In this document: one piece after another, positions 13,911-25,544 of the stretch
How positions within the stretch are numbered: the first letter of the stretch is position 1
How the letters are laid out: each line of letters opens with the position of its first letter
NCBI RefSeq assembly: GCF_029227915.1
Contig: NC_079878.1
Coordinates: 14,508,001 to 14,572,000, forward strand
From: Hydractinia symbiolongicarpus
Taxonomy: Eukaryota > Cnidaria > Hydrozoa > Anthoathecata > Hydractiniidae
Length of the DNA stretch: 64,000 nt
Reading direction: 5' to 3'
The notes under the pieces: model-generated
Told to the model about the DNA's origin: nothing
The model's database searches: none
The model's input: the letters and a program-made list of their open reading frames with translations, nothing else
Program-made: the position numbers and the translations under genes

Positions 13911-14826
13911 TAGGAGAAATTGTTACTGTTTTCACATTTTTTTTCTACGAAAAATCTTTTGATTTTTTTATAATTATCGCAAGAAAAAATCAAAAGCTTT
14001 TTTAACAGAACTTTTTCGATTGACACTGGTCTGTCAATCCAACATAAATTATGCATTTGTAAATATGTCATCATAATTATCGTAATTATCACTATTTAAA
14101 ATAAATTTCTACATTGTAACCCAAGCATTTAATTTACCCCTTTGTGTCATCCGAGCGTTCCAAAACGATTTTGTGCATATAGTAAGTACTAAATGTGGAA
14201 GAAAAAGAAAGAAAAAGTTTAAAATAAAAACTTTCAAAACATTTTACGGTTTTTCATTGGCAATCTCGTTTTGAACACATGTATCCGACAAAAAAAAAAG
14301 CGTCGTGTTGTACAGAAAAAGAAATGATATGTTAAAAAGAAAATTGTCGATAATTTGTTAGATTATTAATTTTAATTTGTATTAACTGTTTACGTCAACA
14401 AAAATTTAGCTCAACAAAATAAGGAATTATACAGTGATGTCTTCCCCTTCGTTTCATGATGACATGTCAATTCATCATTTCCTTTATTTGCGTCATCAAA
14501 GTTTGACTTGTTGTACGACATCTTTTAAAAGAATTCTTTTTGACGTAACATTTTTAGACGCGATCAGATTCAGTGTCGGACATGTTCCATATTTGGGTTC
14601 TGAAAAAAAAAGTAATTGTCGTTTGCTTTTCAACAAATCTCAAAAGAATTACTGCTCGTGTATCCCTGCATGTTTAAAGCGTTTTTAAAAATGTCTGGAA
14701 TTAATGTGTGAAATTAGCATGTCTGATTTGAAGATATGATAGCAATTTGAAGTTTGGTTACACATCATGAAAAGTCGTGGCTTTAACCTGGCATTCGGCC
14801 TGTCCTGCGTCTCTCATATAAAGCGT

Positions 14827-15082
14827 CTAAGATGCTGTTGTTTAAGGAGCCTAGTACAAATGCAAGAGAGAAAAGTACATTTTGTGGAGGAAAAGTACTT
14901 CAAATAGAACCTGAGATTTTACATCAAAGATAGGCTACAGTTTATACGTTATTTTTTGCATATATTCCTTTTAAGATGCATTCAAATTTCAAGATGAGCA
15001 TTATATTAGGATATTTTTCAAGTTTTTGTCTAATTTCATCTTAAATGTTCTTATAGAGTATATTCTTATAAAAAAGCTTGTA
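14827..15082 (+). repeat. Dispersed repeat family, copy 1
   Basis: This 256-bp stretch is closely similar to the reverse complement of 48403-48665. Both copies share GTACATTTTGTGGAGGAAAA, followed by a tract with TGCATATATTCC and ending in GTATATTCTTATAAAAAAG. Similarity starts and stops abruptly at both ends, as expected of a mobile element or its fragment. No coding potential was seen. Confidence 0.75.
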
Positions 15083-15765
15083 AACGACGCTTCATATTGG
15101 TTTTGTTACCCTTTTTTACCACTCACTCATAACTCCCAAAATACTGTGACAGTACAAAACACTTAGCGGCTTTTGACAACTGTGTGTTAAAAATGGCTTA
15201 AATTTCCATTTGGGAGTCCCTGTGACAACGGTCTTGCTCAACCGGGTACCAGAAAAAAATTCAGATTTCATCTGCAGCATTGTTTAAAATATTAAAAAAA
15301 AACACGCATCTTTAGAAAATAGTGACGTCATATCAAAATTGGTGACATCGGCAAATTTTTATTCCGGTCAATCATTTGCTTTTATACTATACTATAATTC
15401 TGCCAAGCATCATCAACAAAACTTAACACATTCAAATTTATTTGATGTGGTTTACACCACTCCCCCGGATAGTTAATACCCTCAAAATTAGTCATATTAG
15501 TCATAAAAATTAACCGTCTCCAATCTTATTACTTTTAAGGTTAATATATATCGCTCTTATAGGAAAGTATAAAAATATGTTATGCTATAACCTTTAACAA
15601 ATAAAAAAAACGTGGAAAGGAATTCAGGAATGTCTGGCTAATGCTAGGCACGACTTAACCATCCTGTATCATACCAACCAGGTTTGGGTTACAGTAAGCA
15701 GAGTTTATATTGTGCTAGTCGCATTTTCTAACACGTTTGCTTTACAATCCACGTCACCGACTACC

Positions 15766-15860
15766 GACTGGTAGCCTTATGGTAGAGCGTTTGCTGCTAG
15801 CGCGGAAGGTCTTGTGTTAAAACCCCAGCCATGATTCATGCTAAGGGTTATAAAAGTGTA
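15766..15860 (+). repeat. tRNA-derived SINE (plus strand)
   Basis: The head resembles a tRNA gene with an internal RNA polymerase III promoter. Box A reads TTATGGTAGAGCG (15778-15790) and a box-B-like GTGTTAAAACCCC lies near 15812-15825. A closely similar head (GCCTT.TGGTAGAGCG) appears in reverse at 39757-39700. It does not fold as an intact tRNA, so it is a SINE rather than a tRNA gene. The 3' limit is not defined. Confidence 0.6.
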
Positions 15861-16654
15861 AAAATGATATTTTCTGCTTAGTCGTCAGCACGCGAACAGG
15901 ATTGATATCTTAGTAACGTAAAAACCCGCAGTCCTAAAGTCCGCTGAAAACATCGACAAGTAAAATTTGACAAGTGAAATTTGACAAGCTTAATTATGCG
16001 AATCTAGTATAGAAAAGTCCGATCAAAGTGATTGTCACGATTTGGATTTCAAAATTTGCCAATTTTTCTTGATATATTTTGTGGAGGACTGTAGGTAAAA
16101 AAAGAGAAAGAAAGTAAAAACTAAAACATTAAAAAAAATAACAAAAAATAACATCACGACTTACATAATTCAAAAATATAGAATTCAGAAGTAAAAATGA
16201 CACGAAAAATGACAGTATAGCACGCCACCTCTAAACTATAAAGTCAGTGTACGCTGTTTACCTTGTCTTAATAGGTAGGTAAAACGTAACGTAGTTAAAA
16301 TGGATAGATTTTGAAAAATAACTAATTTGACGATAAGAATTAGTGTATGACGAAGCTCAGATTCTCTTGTCCACAGTTTCATTACACTGTTTGTAGTTTC
16401 TATTAAAAGATGATTAGACTTCGGATGTACCTCATTAATATTCCAGCTTCATTCTTTTAATAGCAGCAAAGATGGGATAAAGTATGATGACGCAATGTTT
16501 TGGTAGGACGAAACTAGAGGGTAGTTCTAACTGCGTCAATACATGTATGTAATCTTGTAGAAGTAACTGTAGTGACTGATGTCCCAATGCTGTACAATTA
16601 TACGCAAACACTTTTGCTTTGTTGATAATGCCAAAATGCGCAGAAAGCAAAAAG

Positions 16655-17190
16655 GTGATCAATTCTTTTAAAATTGATTCAATAGGGGACTTCGACATGT
16701 TTCTGCAAATCAAACTGATTTGACTCAAAAAAGCTTGTGGACTTTAAAGACACAATATATTGTACGTATTGGTTACATCTGTAAAATATATTGCACAAGA
16801 AAACCAAATTATGCGCAATATAATGTAGGGGTGTAAACTACTCATAAATGGTCGCTTCCTGTTAGAGCTGTTTCCGGTTACGCTTTACCCTGTACTGTTA
16901 CGTGATCCAAGAACTTTAACATACTGGACCTGTTGGCTAATCGTCACTTCACGTCATATGATGTATGCAGGATTTGTTTTTTAACTTATGTCTCTTGTTG
17001 AATAAATAGGTAGCTTCCACTACTGCAATATGTTGCACACTATTAATTGTACAATCTTGTACAAGATCTAACCACGATGTACAATATATTGTGGCTTTAA
17101 AGCTCACAAGTTTTTTTTGAATCAATTTAGTTTGACTCAAAGAAACTGGTAGCCAACCCTTGATAAAATCGATTTCAAAAGAGTCGAATA
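16655..17190. repeat. Imperfect inverted repeat with about 105-bp arms
   Basis: The left arm (about 16655-16761) matches the reverse complement of the right arm (about 17090-17190). Shared phrases include AAAATTGATT, a TTTGACTCAAA/TTTGAGTCAAA core, AAACTTGTG-like text, CTTTAAAG and ACAATATATTGTAC. Arms are diverged but clearly related, with about 330 bp between them. A foldback-type or long-TIR element is the simplest reading. Many GTACAAT words occur between and around the arms. Confidence 0.6.
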
Positions 17191-20100
17191 CCTCTACACG
17201 CATTTAACCATTATTGAAGCAAACTATTTATACCCTTCTTGTATGTAATTGCATTGGATTGTAGATCAGTTACCACAATTGATTGTACAATTTTGTATAC
17301 AATGCATTGTAGCATTGGAAACTACACTTTAAGCAAATCCTTATCAGTAGTACAACCGCGTATAATGATTTTATAAGGAAGTTGCAAATATCTTTTTAAT
17401 CTGCTTTCATGTACCTATCTGTTTACGTCAACATCTTATTAGGTTTATCATTCTCCTTGAATGAATCATTGAGATAGAGGAATCGCATGTCGATTAAAGA
17501 ATTCCTTATCCATGAAGATACCCCACCTCCGCGATGCGTGGTAAGTGATTTGTTAATTTAATATTTACATTTCCATGCCTAAAACGTTGAATAAGAGACA
17601 CAACATAATTGTTGTAATTAATTAAGACGCATGATTTTTTTACAACCAATAAGAGATTTTAAAGATTACCCAGGTTGCTTTGCGTGAGTATAAATCTTCC
17701 GTCACATGATCATGTTTTTTTAATAAACATGTTATACAATTTGTGTATGTGATATAATTTGTAAGTATTATATAATTCTTTAACAGCAAACAGACAGAGG
17801 AAATACTTATTGATCTTCTCATGGTTTATTAACCCTATTATACACGAGTTATTTTGGTTCGTGTGACGTTGGGTGGAGGGGTTTTGGAAAAGGGGATGAT
17901 ACATATCATTTGTGAAATGGAAAATCTTTGTTCTGAAAAAAATCAGGAAAATAATATTTTTTGGACATTTAGCGGTATATATACTTAGTAACGCAATTTT
18001 TTCCCTATATAGAACAACTCAACATCACTGTTCTTGTGAGACTTTTTAAAAAAATATTTTTAAAAAATGCACCTGTTGACAATAAAATGGCGGAGAATTA
18101 TAAGAAAGCAATATATATTTCTGTGCGAAGAAGGCATATTTTAAATTCATGTTTAGCTACGAAGAGTCTTGCATAACCAAATCTCAGACTTTCAAACACA
18201 TGATATTTGTCTCATAAAGAAGACAAAACAGCAAAATCTTATCCCTTACCCCGCATAAAATTTCATCCTGTACGAAGCATAGCGCAGTTTTTTTTGTTTT
18301 TTTTTCATTTTGGAATACTTTATTTTTCTCTCTTTCAAAAAAAAAGTTTTATGGTCGTATGAAGTTTGCTTGGACTTCTCCAAAAGTAGTTGAGGTGTCA
18401 CTAGCCACTACTTTAGGTAGCTTACCTTCAACAAATTGGAAAATACGTATTGAATACTTATCATGATAAAAGCAATCTTGTGAATGACTTAAACGTCTGG
18501 TTTTGCGTCTGTAAAACTTATTCCCGACCAAAAGCATTTCCGATATAATTATATGCACAAATTATTAATATAAGATCGTTTATATTTTGTCTGCTTTGCT
18601 ATATGGTTTACAAATACTGTGAAATGGTTTAAAATTGTTATCTAAACTATATGATGCAACTTTAGAAGTTATAATTACTTACAGAGCAATTCTTTGTTGT
18701 ATATTTTTGCCTTTTACGAACACTTAATTGCATTGTAGAAATATCTAGTGGGCTTTTTTCTTTTTTTCAGTGGTAATTATTAACGATTGATGACATGCAG
18801 TAGTACTCACAAAAACCTATCATGTCTCAGCAACACCACTTTTTCTAAATCATTATAACGCCCTTCCAATACAAAGTTGCATTTGCAATTAGTTAGCATT
18901 TTCTATTTTTTTGGAGGGTGGAGGGTAGAGGGTAGACGGGGGTAAAATAATTCTCCTGCTTTTTTCCTATCCGCGGTGAATATTTTTTGATATTTTATTA
19001 TAAAAAAACTTATCTCTGTTTAATACCTGTGTAACGCTTACAATTTTAAAAGCAACATAACTTGTAGAAAAAAGAGATATTGCACAAAAATTGTGACAGA
19101 GAAAGATGCAACTTGAGTGCACAACATTAGCTACTTTAATTAGCTTGCCTTTTGCAAATGCTAAATCAAGAACAGTTGAAAATGAATATTAAACAAGTTT
19201 ACAAATGGTGTTTGTAATGACGAGAAAAATATCTGAAAGTGAAAGCGTGATCAACACGATGCGGTAACCATCTAAAGCATGACTATCCAATATCACAGTT
19301 TCACAACTTTTGAATAAATTAAATTATATATTGTCATTGCATTGTGAGAACTTTGAAGACGTGCGTAGGGAGTAATAAACAAAATTTCCTGTTCTTGGCG
19401 TCACTTGAAACATCACGCTGTCAATGGAACAGGTGACTGTTTGCAAGTATACAAAATCGCGTGTGGAAATTTTGAAGGAAATTCTCAAATTACTTGTGGT
19501 CGTAAAACAGTCGAAACAATGGTGAGCTGTCGTCATTAAAAAGCCATAAACGAATTTTGTTCGAAGAAAAGGAAATTATATTTATAAATTAATTAAAACT
19601 TGTGGTGTTCTATAGTTGTTATTTGTTTTACTCACTTTTATTTATTCATTTGTGATTACTTAAAGCTACATATATTATAAATATAAATATAAAAGACATA
19701 GAAAACCTGATATTTTAATGCTTCATACTGATTCGATAAAATATCAAAACTCACTGCTAGTAGTAGCTCTGCAGTTTTTAGTGTATTTTCCGCATGACGT
19801 TAAACATTTCTAAAGAAACTGAACACAAGAAGTTTAAGTTCCTTAATACGGGTCTAGGGTTTGAAGGGCCTGTTGCCCCACCCCTCCACTTCCATAGATT
19901 GTGTGTGGGTAAATCTATGACAAAAACTTAGTTTCAATCAACGTGTATTTTATTGGTAGAATTAAATAAGCCCATGACTCAAAGTCTGAAGAAAGTCCAG
20001 GAGAATGAAGAATAATTTAAGTAAAACCGCAGTAACGCTTTTTTGCATTTTTAATGAACAGTTAACTGGCTCAATATCCGATTAAATTTTAGAATCATTC

Positions 20101-20706
20101 TTTCGTTCCATGCATAGTCAATAAATGCAAGTGTTGCACAAATCTTTCCGCACAATAATCTCCATCTTGAAATGCGTAGCATGCTTTATAATTGCAACTA
20201 TTCACACCCCTTAGTGGTATTCCATTCATTTCCGTCATCTTTAGTTTTCCACCTGATCACTAAAATACATCTTGCCATAGATGGTACCGACGTGTGCATA
20301 TTTTGTAACAATCATTAATAACAATTATTATATTGGCATTAGTATCACTCTGATGATAATGATGTAATTACTGATGTCGACGAGAGGAATAACTCCTGAA
20401 GCCAGCTGTTAAATTACAGTGCGTGCTAACTGATATTAAATGGTGGATGTGATTTTATTGATTTTTTGTAGTTTATCAGTAAATATAAAAGCCATTCCTT
20501 TTTTTAAGTAAACAAGAGATCAATACACCTTGCAGATATTGCAGCTATGTGTCTAAACATAACGAAAATGCCATGGAATGCAAGAAATCAATATAAGAAA
20601 TGAAAATGTAATTGTAAATGTTTTTTATAAGAAACTACCGCTAAAAATAACAAGTTTCGTAAGCAGACAACTCCCAGCCAATCTTTTTTCTAGGCTTGCG
20701 TGTCTG

Positions 20707-20746
20707 TTTTGATTGAGAGAGAGAGGGAAAGAGAGAGAGAGAGAGC
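20707..20746 (+). repeat. GA microsatellite
   Basis: A run of GA dinucleotides with a few interruptions. No gene is nearby. Confidence 0.8.
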
Positions 20747-21344
20747 ACCCGAAGTCTGGATGCGTAAACTTTGCAGTATCCAGGCTATACACTGTCGTGA
20801 GGCTCTGTAAGTAGTATTTAAATCAATTAAAGTGCACGTTTTACACCGGGATACACAGCCTTTATTTTAGTAACCAGAACATTTTTCTAGTAACCAGAAT
20901 GCTTCTTTAGACTCTTGAACATTTTTTTGAATGCGAACGAAGGCATGTATTTGTTGCTTGATTAACGACACTCGTTGGGTAAGAAATGTACTAGCTAGCG
21001 AGAACGATAACAATGAAAAAAGTATCCTTTGGCTGAGCTGTTAACCCTGCCTGCTTCCGTCTAGCCAGCCAGAAAGCTAAACGTTATAGAATTTCTAGTA
21101 GCTAGCTATTAGAACATTAAAGAGGTAATTTTTTTGTTATTTAAAATACATTGAAGTTTCTATTCTTCACACCAAACGCCAAAAACGTAAAAAAAACATT
21201 TTTTAAAAATTTGCTAACCTAATGGTAGGAAACAAAACAAGAAATACCTTCTAAATTATCAAAAAATATTACAAATCTACCTTCAACAGAGCGTATTATA
21301 AAACATGATAATGAATGAGATTATAATAACATAATTTCGAATAT

Positions 21345-21750
21345 TATGACCAGAGGGGTTAGCGGGAGGGCGGGGAGGTCCCCTTTAATAACTTTGATAG
21401 GTTTGTTCAAGTAGAATCAAACTTTGCACAAAATAGTACGTCATAAAAGGAACAAAATGGCACCAATTAATTTTTGCTTGATGTTATTTAAAGCTTGAAG
21501 TTTGTCCAAAATACCACTATTTGCTTAATATTTGATTACTTTAGTTGTAGAAAGAAATGTCACATCCTGTTTAAAGCTTTTCAGAGAAAAATAAAAGTTA
21601 TTTAGCATATTTTCCGGTTTTTGCATCCTTCACATGAAAAAGCGCCGAAAATTGCCCTAAAATCCATTTTTTAACGATTTCCTGGGAAAATACGTAAAAA
21701 TCTGTAAATCGGAATAATCACGTGTACAAAATTTACAGAATGACCCCCCT
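21345..21750 (+). repeat. Diverged copy of the piggyBac-type MITE interior
   Basis: This region matches the interior of the element at 40555-41304. Shared phrases in the same order are GGTTTGTTCAA, GAATCAAACTT, GTACGTCATAAAAGGAACAA, AATTTTTGCTTG, CCACTATTTGCTTAA and TTTTCCGGTTTTTGCAT. The terminal inverted repeats are not recognisable here, so this copy is older or truncated. Confidence 0.7.
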
Positions 21751-22716
21751 TGTGTGTGGGATATTTATTTTTTGAAAAGGACATTGCACCTCAGAGGGCG
21801 AACTATTTTTAATGCTCCACACTCGTTTGCGACACTTTCTCTGTACTTAAACCACATGATAGGCGACTGTTTTTACCATGACAGAGTTAAAACAGATTTA
21901 AGCGTGAGCTTTTATTTTACAGCCGAAGTTATTGTTTTAAAAAGAACGTTGCACTGGAAATCCTGTATCGCTGTATTCCAATAGATTTGCTACACACAGT
22001 ATACCTGTACTCATTGCTTCACCGAGATACACGAAGCGGACCTTATTAAGAGAAATTGTGCATATAAGTAAATGTTATTTTTTGATTGTGAAATACATAA
22101 TTCTGCCAATCCATTAACACGCTGGTAAACTCCTAATATAAACTTTGTCCTTAGGCCTATCGCCGTCCTGATGTCGAAAAGATATAAGATGCCCCAAATA
22201 CGAGGTTGCGTCTGTATTAAGAACAGTAGGCCCTGGGCCAAGAGACGTAAACGTTTAGATTCGTACACCAAATCTCGGGACAAACGTATCTTAATTCATT
22301 TTAATACTTTCAAGGATGCTGATCATGTTACCAAAGTCCAAAAACCACCTTATTTTTATATTTTGACAAAATATGTCACTTTTTTACTTTTTTATCGCTC
22401 ACTTCCAGTCCCGCCTTTTTTAACAACAATGGTGCTATTATTACTTTGCCGAACACTGTCTTGCTATAACTAACTTACAATTGGCACAGGTGAAGTATTT
22501 AGCTTTTTCTGGGAATCTATCAGAATTTATGGACGTCAAAGGTCACATGAGTGTGAGAAGTAGCTAACAAATACAATGTGGTGCAGTGTCTGGTTATTTT
22601 ATCCCAGTTATTTTAATAAAGAAACACTGACAACATAAAAATATCTAAACGCTTTTACTGGACATATAATTACGACCCGATCTTAGCCAGCAGACAAAAT
22701 ACGGTTATTTTTATAG

Positions 22717-22957
22717 AGAACCTATTTCTTCGGGAGGGCTTGAGATACCTCTGCAACTACCATTTTCATGTCCCAAGCGATCGGTTCGAGATACAATGAA
22801 AAATTTTATTGACAATTTCTACTCATTTGATTTCACTGGGATTATTCATAACGACGAAAGCTCTCACGAAAATGATTTTGAAATTGACCTTGAAGAAATA
22901 GAAAGTACTAGTACTGAGGTACTAGAAGGGGAAAGAAGAAAGCGAAGAATGTCTTGA
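22717..22957 (+). CDS. Possible orphan 3' terminal exon, unknown protein
   Basis: A splice-acceptor-like TTATTTTTATAG ends at 22716. It is followed by an open frame of 79 codons to a TGA at 22955-22957. The translated stretch starts EPISSGG, has a Pro/Ser-rich start, then an acidic run (about 15 Asp/Glu in 40 residues), and ends in the basic GERRKRRMS. Composition is more protein-like than the flanking DNA. No upstream exon could be linked, and the DNA just upstream looks transposon-derived. It may be the last exon of an unseen gene, a decayed element fragment, or chance. Confidence 0.3.
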
Positions 22958-23039
22958 AAATGAAGAAAAAAACTCTTGTACTTTTATTGATTAGCATTTG
23001 TTTTGTCAAATATAAGTAAAAAAATTAAAAAACTGTTTT

Positions 23040-23135
23040 CTTTTGAAAGAGGGTTAAAACTTTAAAAAAAGTGACTTTTCACCGACGAAATTTTATAACC
23101 GACGAAAAATTTTGACCGACGAAATTTTAACCGAT
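23040..23135 (+). repeat. CCGACGAAA-type dispersed motif cluster
   Basis: The word CCGACGAAA recurs about three times within 60 bp with AATTTT-rich spacers. The same wording (GTCCGACGAAAATTTT) is found near 63870-63945 at the window end, so it belongs to a dispersed family. Confidence 0.5.
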
Positions 23136-23144
23136 AAGGTATTT

Positions 23145-23230
23145 ATGTGACGTACGGAGTGTGGTTACTATACGGAGTAATACTCCGTATGTCTGCTATA
23201 CGGAGTTTGGTTTAACTATACAGAGTCTGC
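23145..23230 (+). repeat. TATACGGAGT satellite, left block
   Basis: Variants of TATACGGAGT repeat several times in both orientations, including the palindromic ACGGAGTAATACTCCGTA. The same motif forms the larger block at 24600-24960 and a smaller one at 25398-25465. The second copy of the 129-bp composite element sits between the blocks. Confidence 0.7.
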
Positions 23231-23247
23231 CAACGAATGTTCTTAAA

Positions 23248-24440
23248 GTGAACAAGAAGCCCTGGGGGCTCTAAGAATTTCCGAGCGCTACCAAAATATT
23301 TGATGAAAACCTGCTAATTCGTTGTGTTATTGTGCCAAACATTCAAAGGGGTTTGGTGCATGAACCTCTGAAGATAAAGCCCATCAGTGACATTATATCT
23401 TAGAACAAACGCAAACAAAACGAAACGTGTCATAATAAAATCACATTTTAAAAGAAATTGCTAACAAAACAGCCTATCATTCATGGTTGAAAGTCTTGCG
23501 ATTGAAACGTTTATGGTCTTAAACGGCATTAGTTGACAAAAAATCAAAATTTTGATGTGACCATCATTTTCAGCATACTTTTTTTATTAACTGTGTCAAT
23601 TTTTGTCGAAAATAAAGCAGTTTTAATTTTTGGATAAATTTTGGCCTGAAATGACATTTAGGTGACAAAAACCAAACTTTTGTACCATCATCATTTTCAG
23701 CATACTTTATTTGTTAACTGTGCCAGATTTAGCCGAAAATAAAGTGGTTTTAATTTTTGGACCAATTTTAGCCTAAAATAGCATTTAGGTGACAAAAATC
23801 AAAATTTTGATGTCACCATTATGTTCAGCATACTTTTTTTGTTAACTTTGCCAATTTTTGTTGAAAATGAAGTAGTTATAATTTTTGGACCAATTTTGGC
23901 CTAAAATGACATTTAGGTAACAAGAAATCAAAATTTTGATGTCACCATCATGTTTAGCATACTTTATTTGTTTACTGTGCCAAATTTTGTTAAAAATAAA
24001 GTAGTTTTAATTTTTGGACCAATTTTGGCCTGAAATGACATTTAGGTAAGAAGAAATCAAAATTTTGATGTCACCATCATGTTCAGCATACTTTATTTGT
24101 TTACTGTGCCAAATTTTGTTGAAAATAAAGTAGTTCTAATTTTTGAACCAATTTTGGCCTAAAATGACATTTAGGTGACAAAAATCAAAATTATTATGTC
24201 ACCATTATGTTCAGCATACTTTTTTTGTTAACTGTGTCAAATTTTGTCGAGAACAAATACCAATTTTGGCCTGAAGCATCAATACTAGACTTCTCAGTAG
24301 TTAAGGAGCTTGAGTACGAAGTTTACATCTGTGACGGACCAACGTGAAATCCCAGGGTCGATTTTTTCTCAAAAAAATGCTCCGAAAGAAAAAACGACGG
24401 TTTTAAAGAATTTCCTACGCCTTCGGGCGCGGAAATTCAA
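23248..24440 (+). repeat. Composite repeat element with five 129-bp tandem units (copy 2)
   Basis: This has the same ends as the element at 5578-6952. The unit anchor ATTTTTGG lies at 23626, 23753, 23881 and 24010, with a variant (ATTTTTGA) at 24139, so it has five units against seven in copy 1. Relative to copy 1 it has about 75 extra bases near 23385-23460 in the 5' part. The 3' hairpin (GAATTTCC...CGCCTTCGGGCG...GGAAATTC) is conserved at about 24408-24438. Confidence 0.85.
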
Positions 24441-24599
24441 ATATTGCAATATATGACTGTTTGAAACTATTTCCAAAAAAAATAAAATAAAAATAATCAC
24501 CATAAAAAACAAGTTAAAAAGACAAGCACGTCATTTTTCTAGTTTTTATCCATCGTAAACATACGAGGTATATTGTAGTTTTATGGAGTGTGAAAACAT

Positions 24600-24960
24600 T
24601 AGTTTGATTGTAAAAAAGGATTATAGCATACAGATTGTGAGATACCGAGAGTATGTTATGCAGAATTCGCTATGTGGAGTATGCAGGAATTGCTATAAGG
24701 AGTATGCCATACGGACTATGCCATACGGATTATTCTATACGGACTATGCCATACGGACTGTGACATGCTTAACATACGAAGTATGGTACACAGAGTGTGA
24801 CATACCTACTATACAGAGTGTGACAGGCTTAGTATATGGAATGTGACATGCTTAGTATACGGATTGTGACATGCTTAGTATACGGAGTATGACATGCTTA
24901 ATATACGAAGTATGCTATACGGTGTGTGACAGGCTTAGTATATGGAGTGTGACATGTTTG
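24600..24960 (+). repeat. TATACGGAGT / GACATGCTTAGTATACGG tandem satellite
   Basis: A degenerate tandem array, clearest at 24770-24960. There a unit of about 23 bp (GTGACATGCTTAGTATACGGA) repeats with substitutions. Open frames across it (for example 24583-24846 and 24871-25242) are by-products of the repeat and contain no known domain. Confidence 0.75.
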
Positions 24961-25397
24961 GTAGGAAAAGTCATTGATTGTATGGTTAGTTTTATTGCAT
25001 ATAGAAACATACAAAACAAAGTTATAAAGGTTGGAATAAATATAATGGAAGCCATAAAAATAAAATTTATACCAAACGTAAATATTAAACTACATCATAC
25101 AGCAGAACTGCCGGAGACTCGAACACCGGTTAACTCGGACTTATTTTTAGCTGGAACTGTTATCTACGGCAATTGGTACTCTGCATGCTTGTCTCATATT
25201 TTAGACTTTTTTCTTCTTACACAAATTATTTGCTTGTTTTAGGCTCAATTTTTTAAACTGGAATAGCTCAGAGTAAATTTTTAATAAGAATACTTAGTTT
25301 AGACTTCAACGCTCATGCTGCCGCTCATGTCTAGCCAAACCAGTCTCGGCATTATACTCTCAAAGCTGTCTGGCCGCTCGTGGCTTTGAGAAATATA

Positions 25398-25465
25398 TCC
25401 GTATATACTCCGTATACGCATGCCTATACAGAGTCGTACCCCGTATAGCTGCACACTCCGAATGA
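25398..25465 (+). repeat. CGTATAC-rich block upstream of SDF4
   Basis: Several TATACTCCGTATAC-like words lie 75-145 bp before the SDF4 start. They belong to the same family as the satellite at 24.6-25.0 kb and probably fall in the SDF4 promoter or 5' UTR region. Confidence 0.55.
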
Positions 25466-25511
25466 AACATTTACACGCATTTTTAATTTACGCTTTCATT
25501 ATCAACAAAAC

Positions 25512-25544
25512 ATGGCGGAAAACGAAACCATTTTGAAAAAATGA
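25512..25544 (+). promoter_or_regulatory. Upstream ORF whose stop overlaps the SDF4 start (ATGA)
   Basis: A 10-codon frame starts at an ATG in strong context (aacATGG). Its TGA at 25542-25544 overlaps the SDF4 ATG at 25541-25543 by two bases. This arrangement is seen directly. If the mRNA starts upstream of 25512, SDF4 translation would need leaky scanning or termination-reinitiation. That consequence is an inference. Confidence 0.6.

Larger units (their letters stand above)
13911..21344. other. Repeat-bearing intergenic region
   Basis: No gene with recognisable motifs was found. The stretch holds a dispersed repeat (14827-15082), a tRNA-derived SINE (from 15766), an imperfect inverted repeat (16655-17190) and a GA-rich microsatellite (about 20707-20746). 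The remaining open frames look like chance frames. Confidence 0.45.

Noticed and set aside
25096-25180. tRNA gene on the minus strand
   Set aside because: A box-B-like GGTGTTCGAGTCTCC is present, but no matching acceptor stem or box A stands at the needed distance.
24583-25242. Two plus-strand protein frames over the TATACGGAGT array
   Set aside because: They merely translate the tandem repeat and contain no domain.
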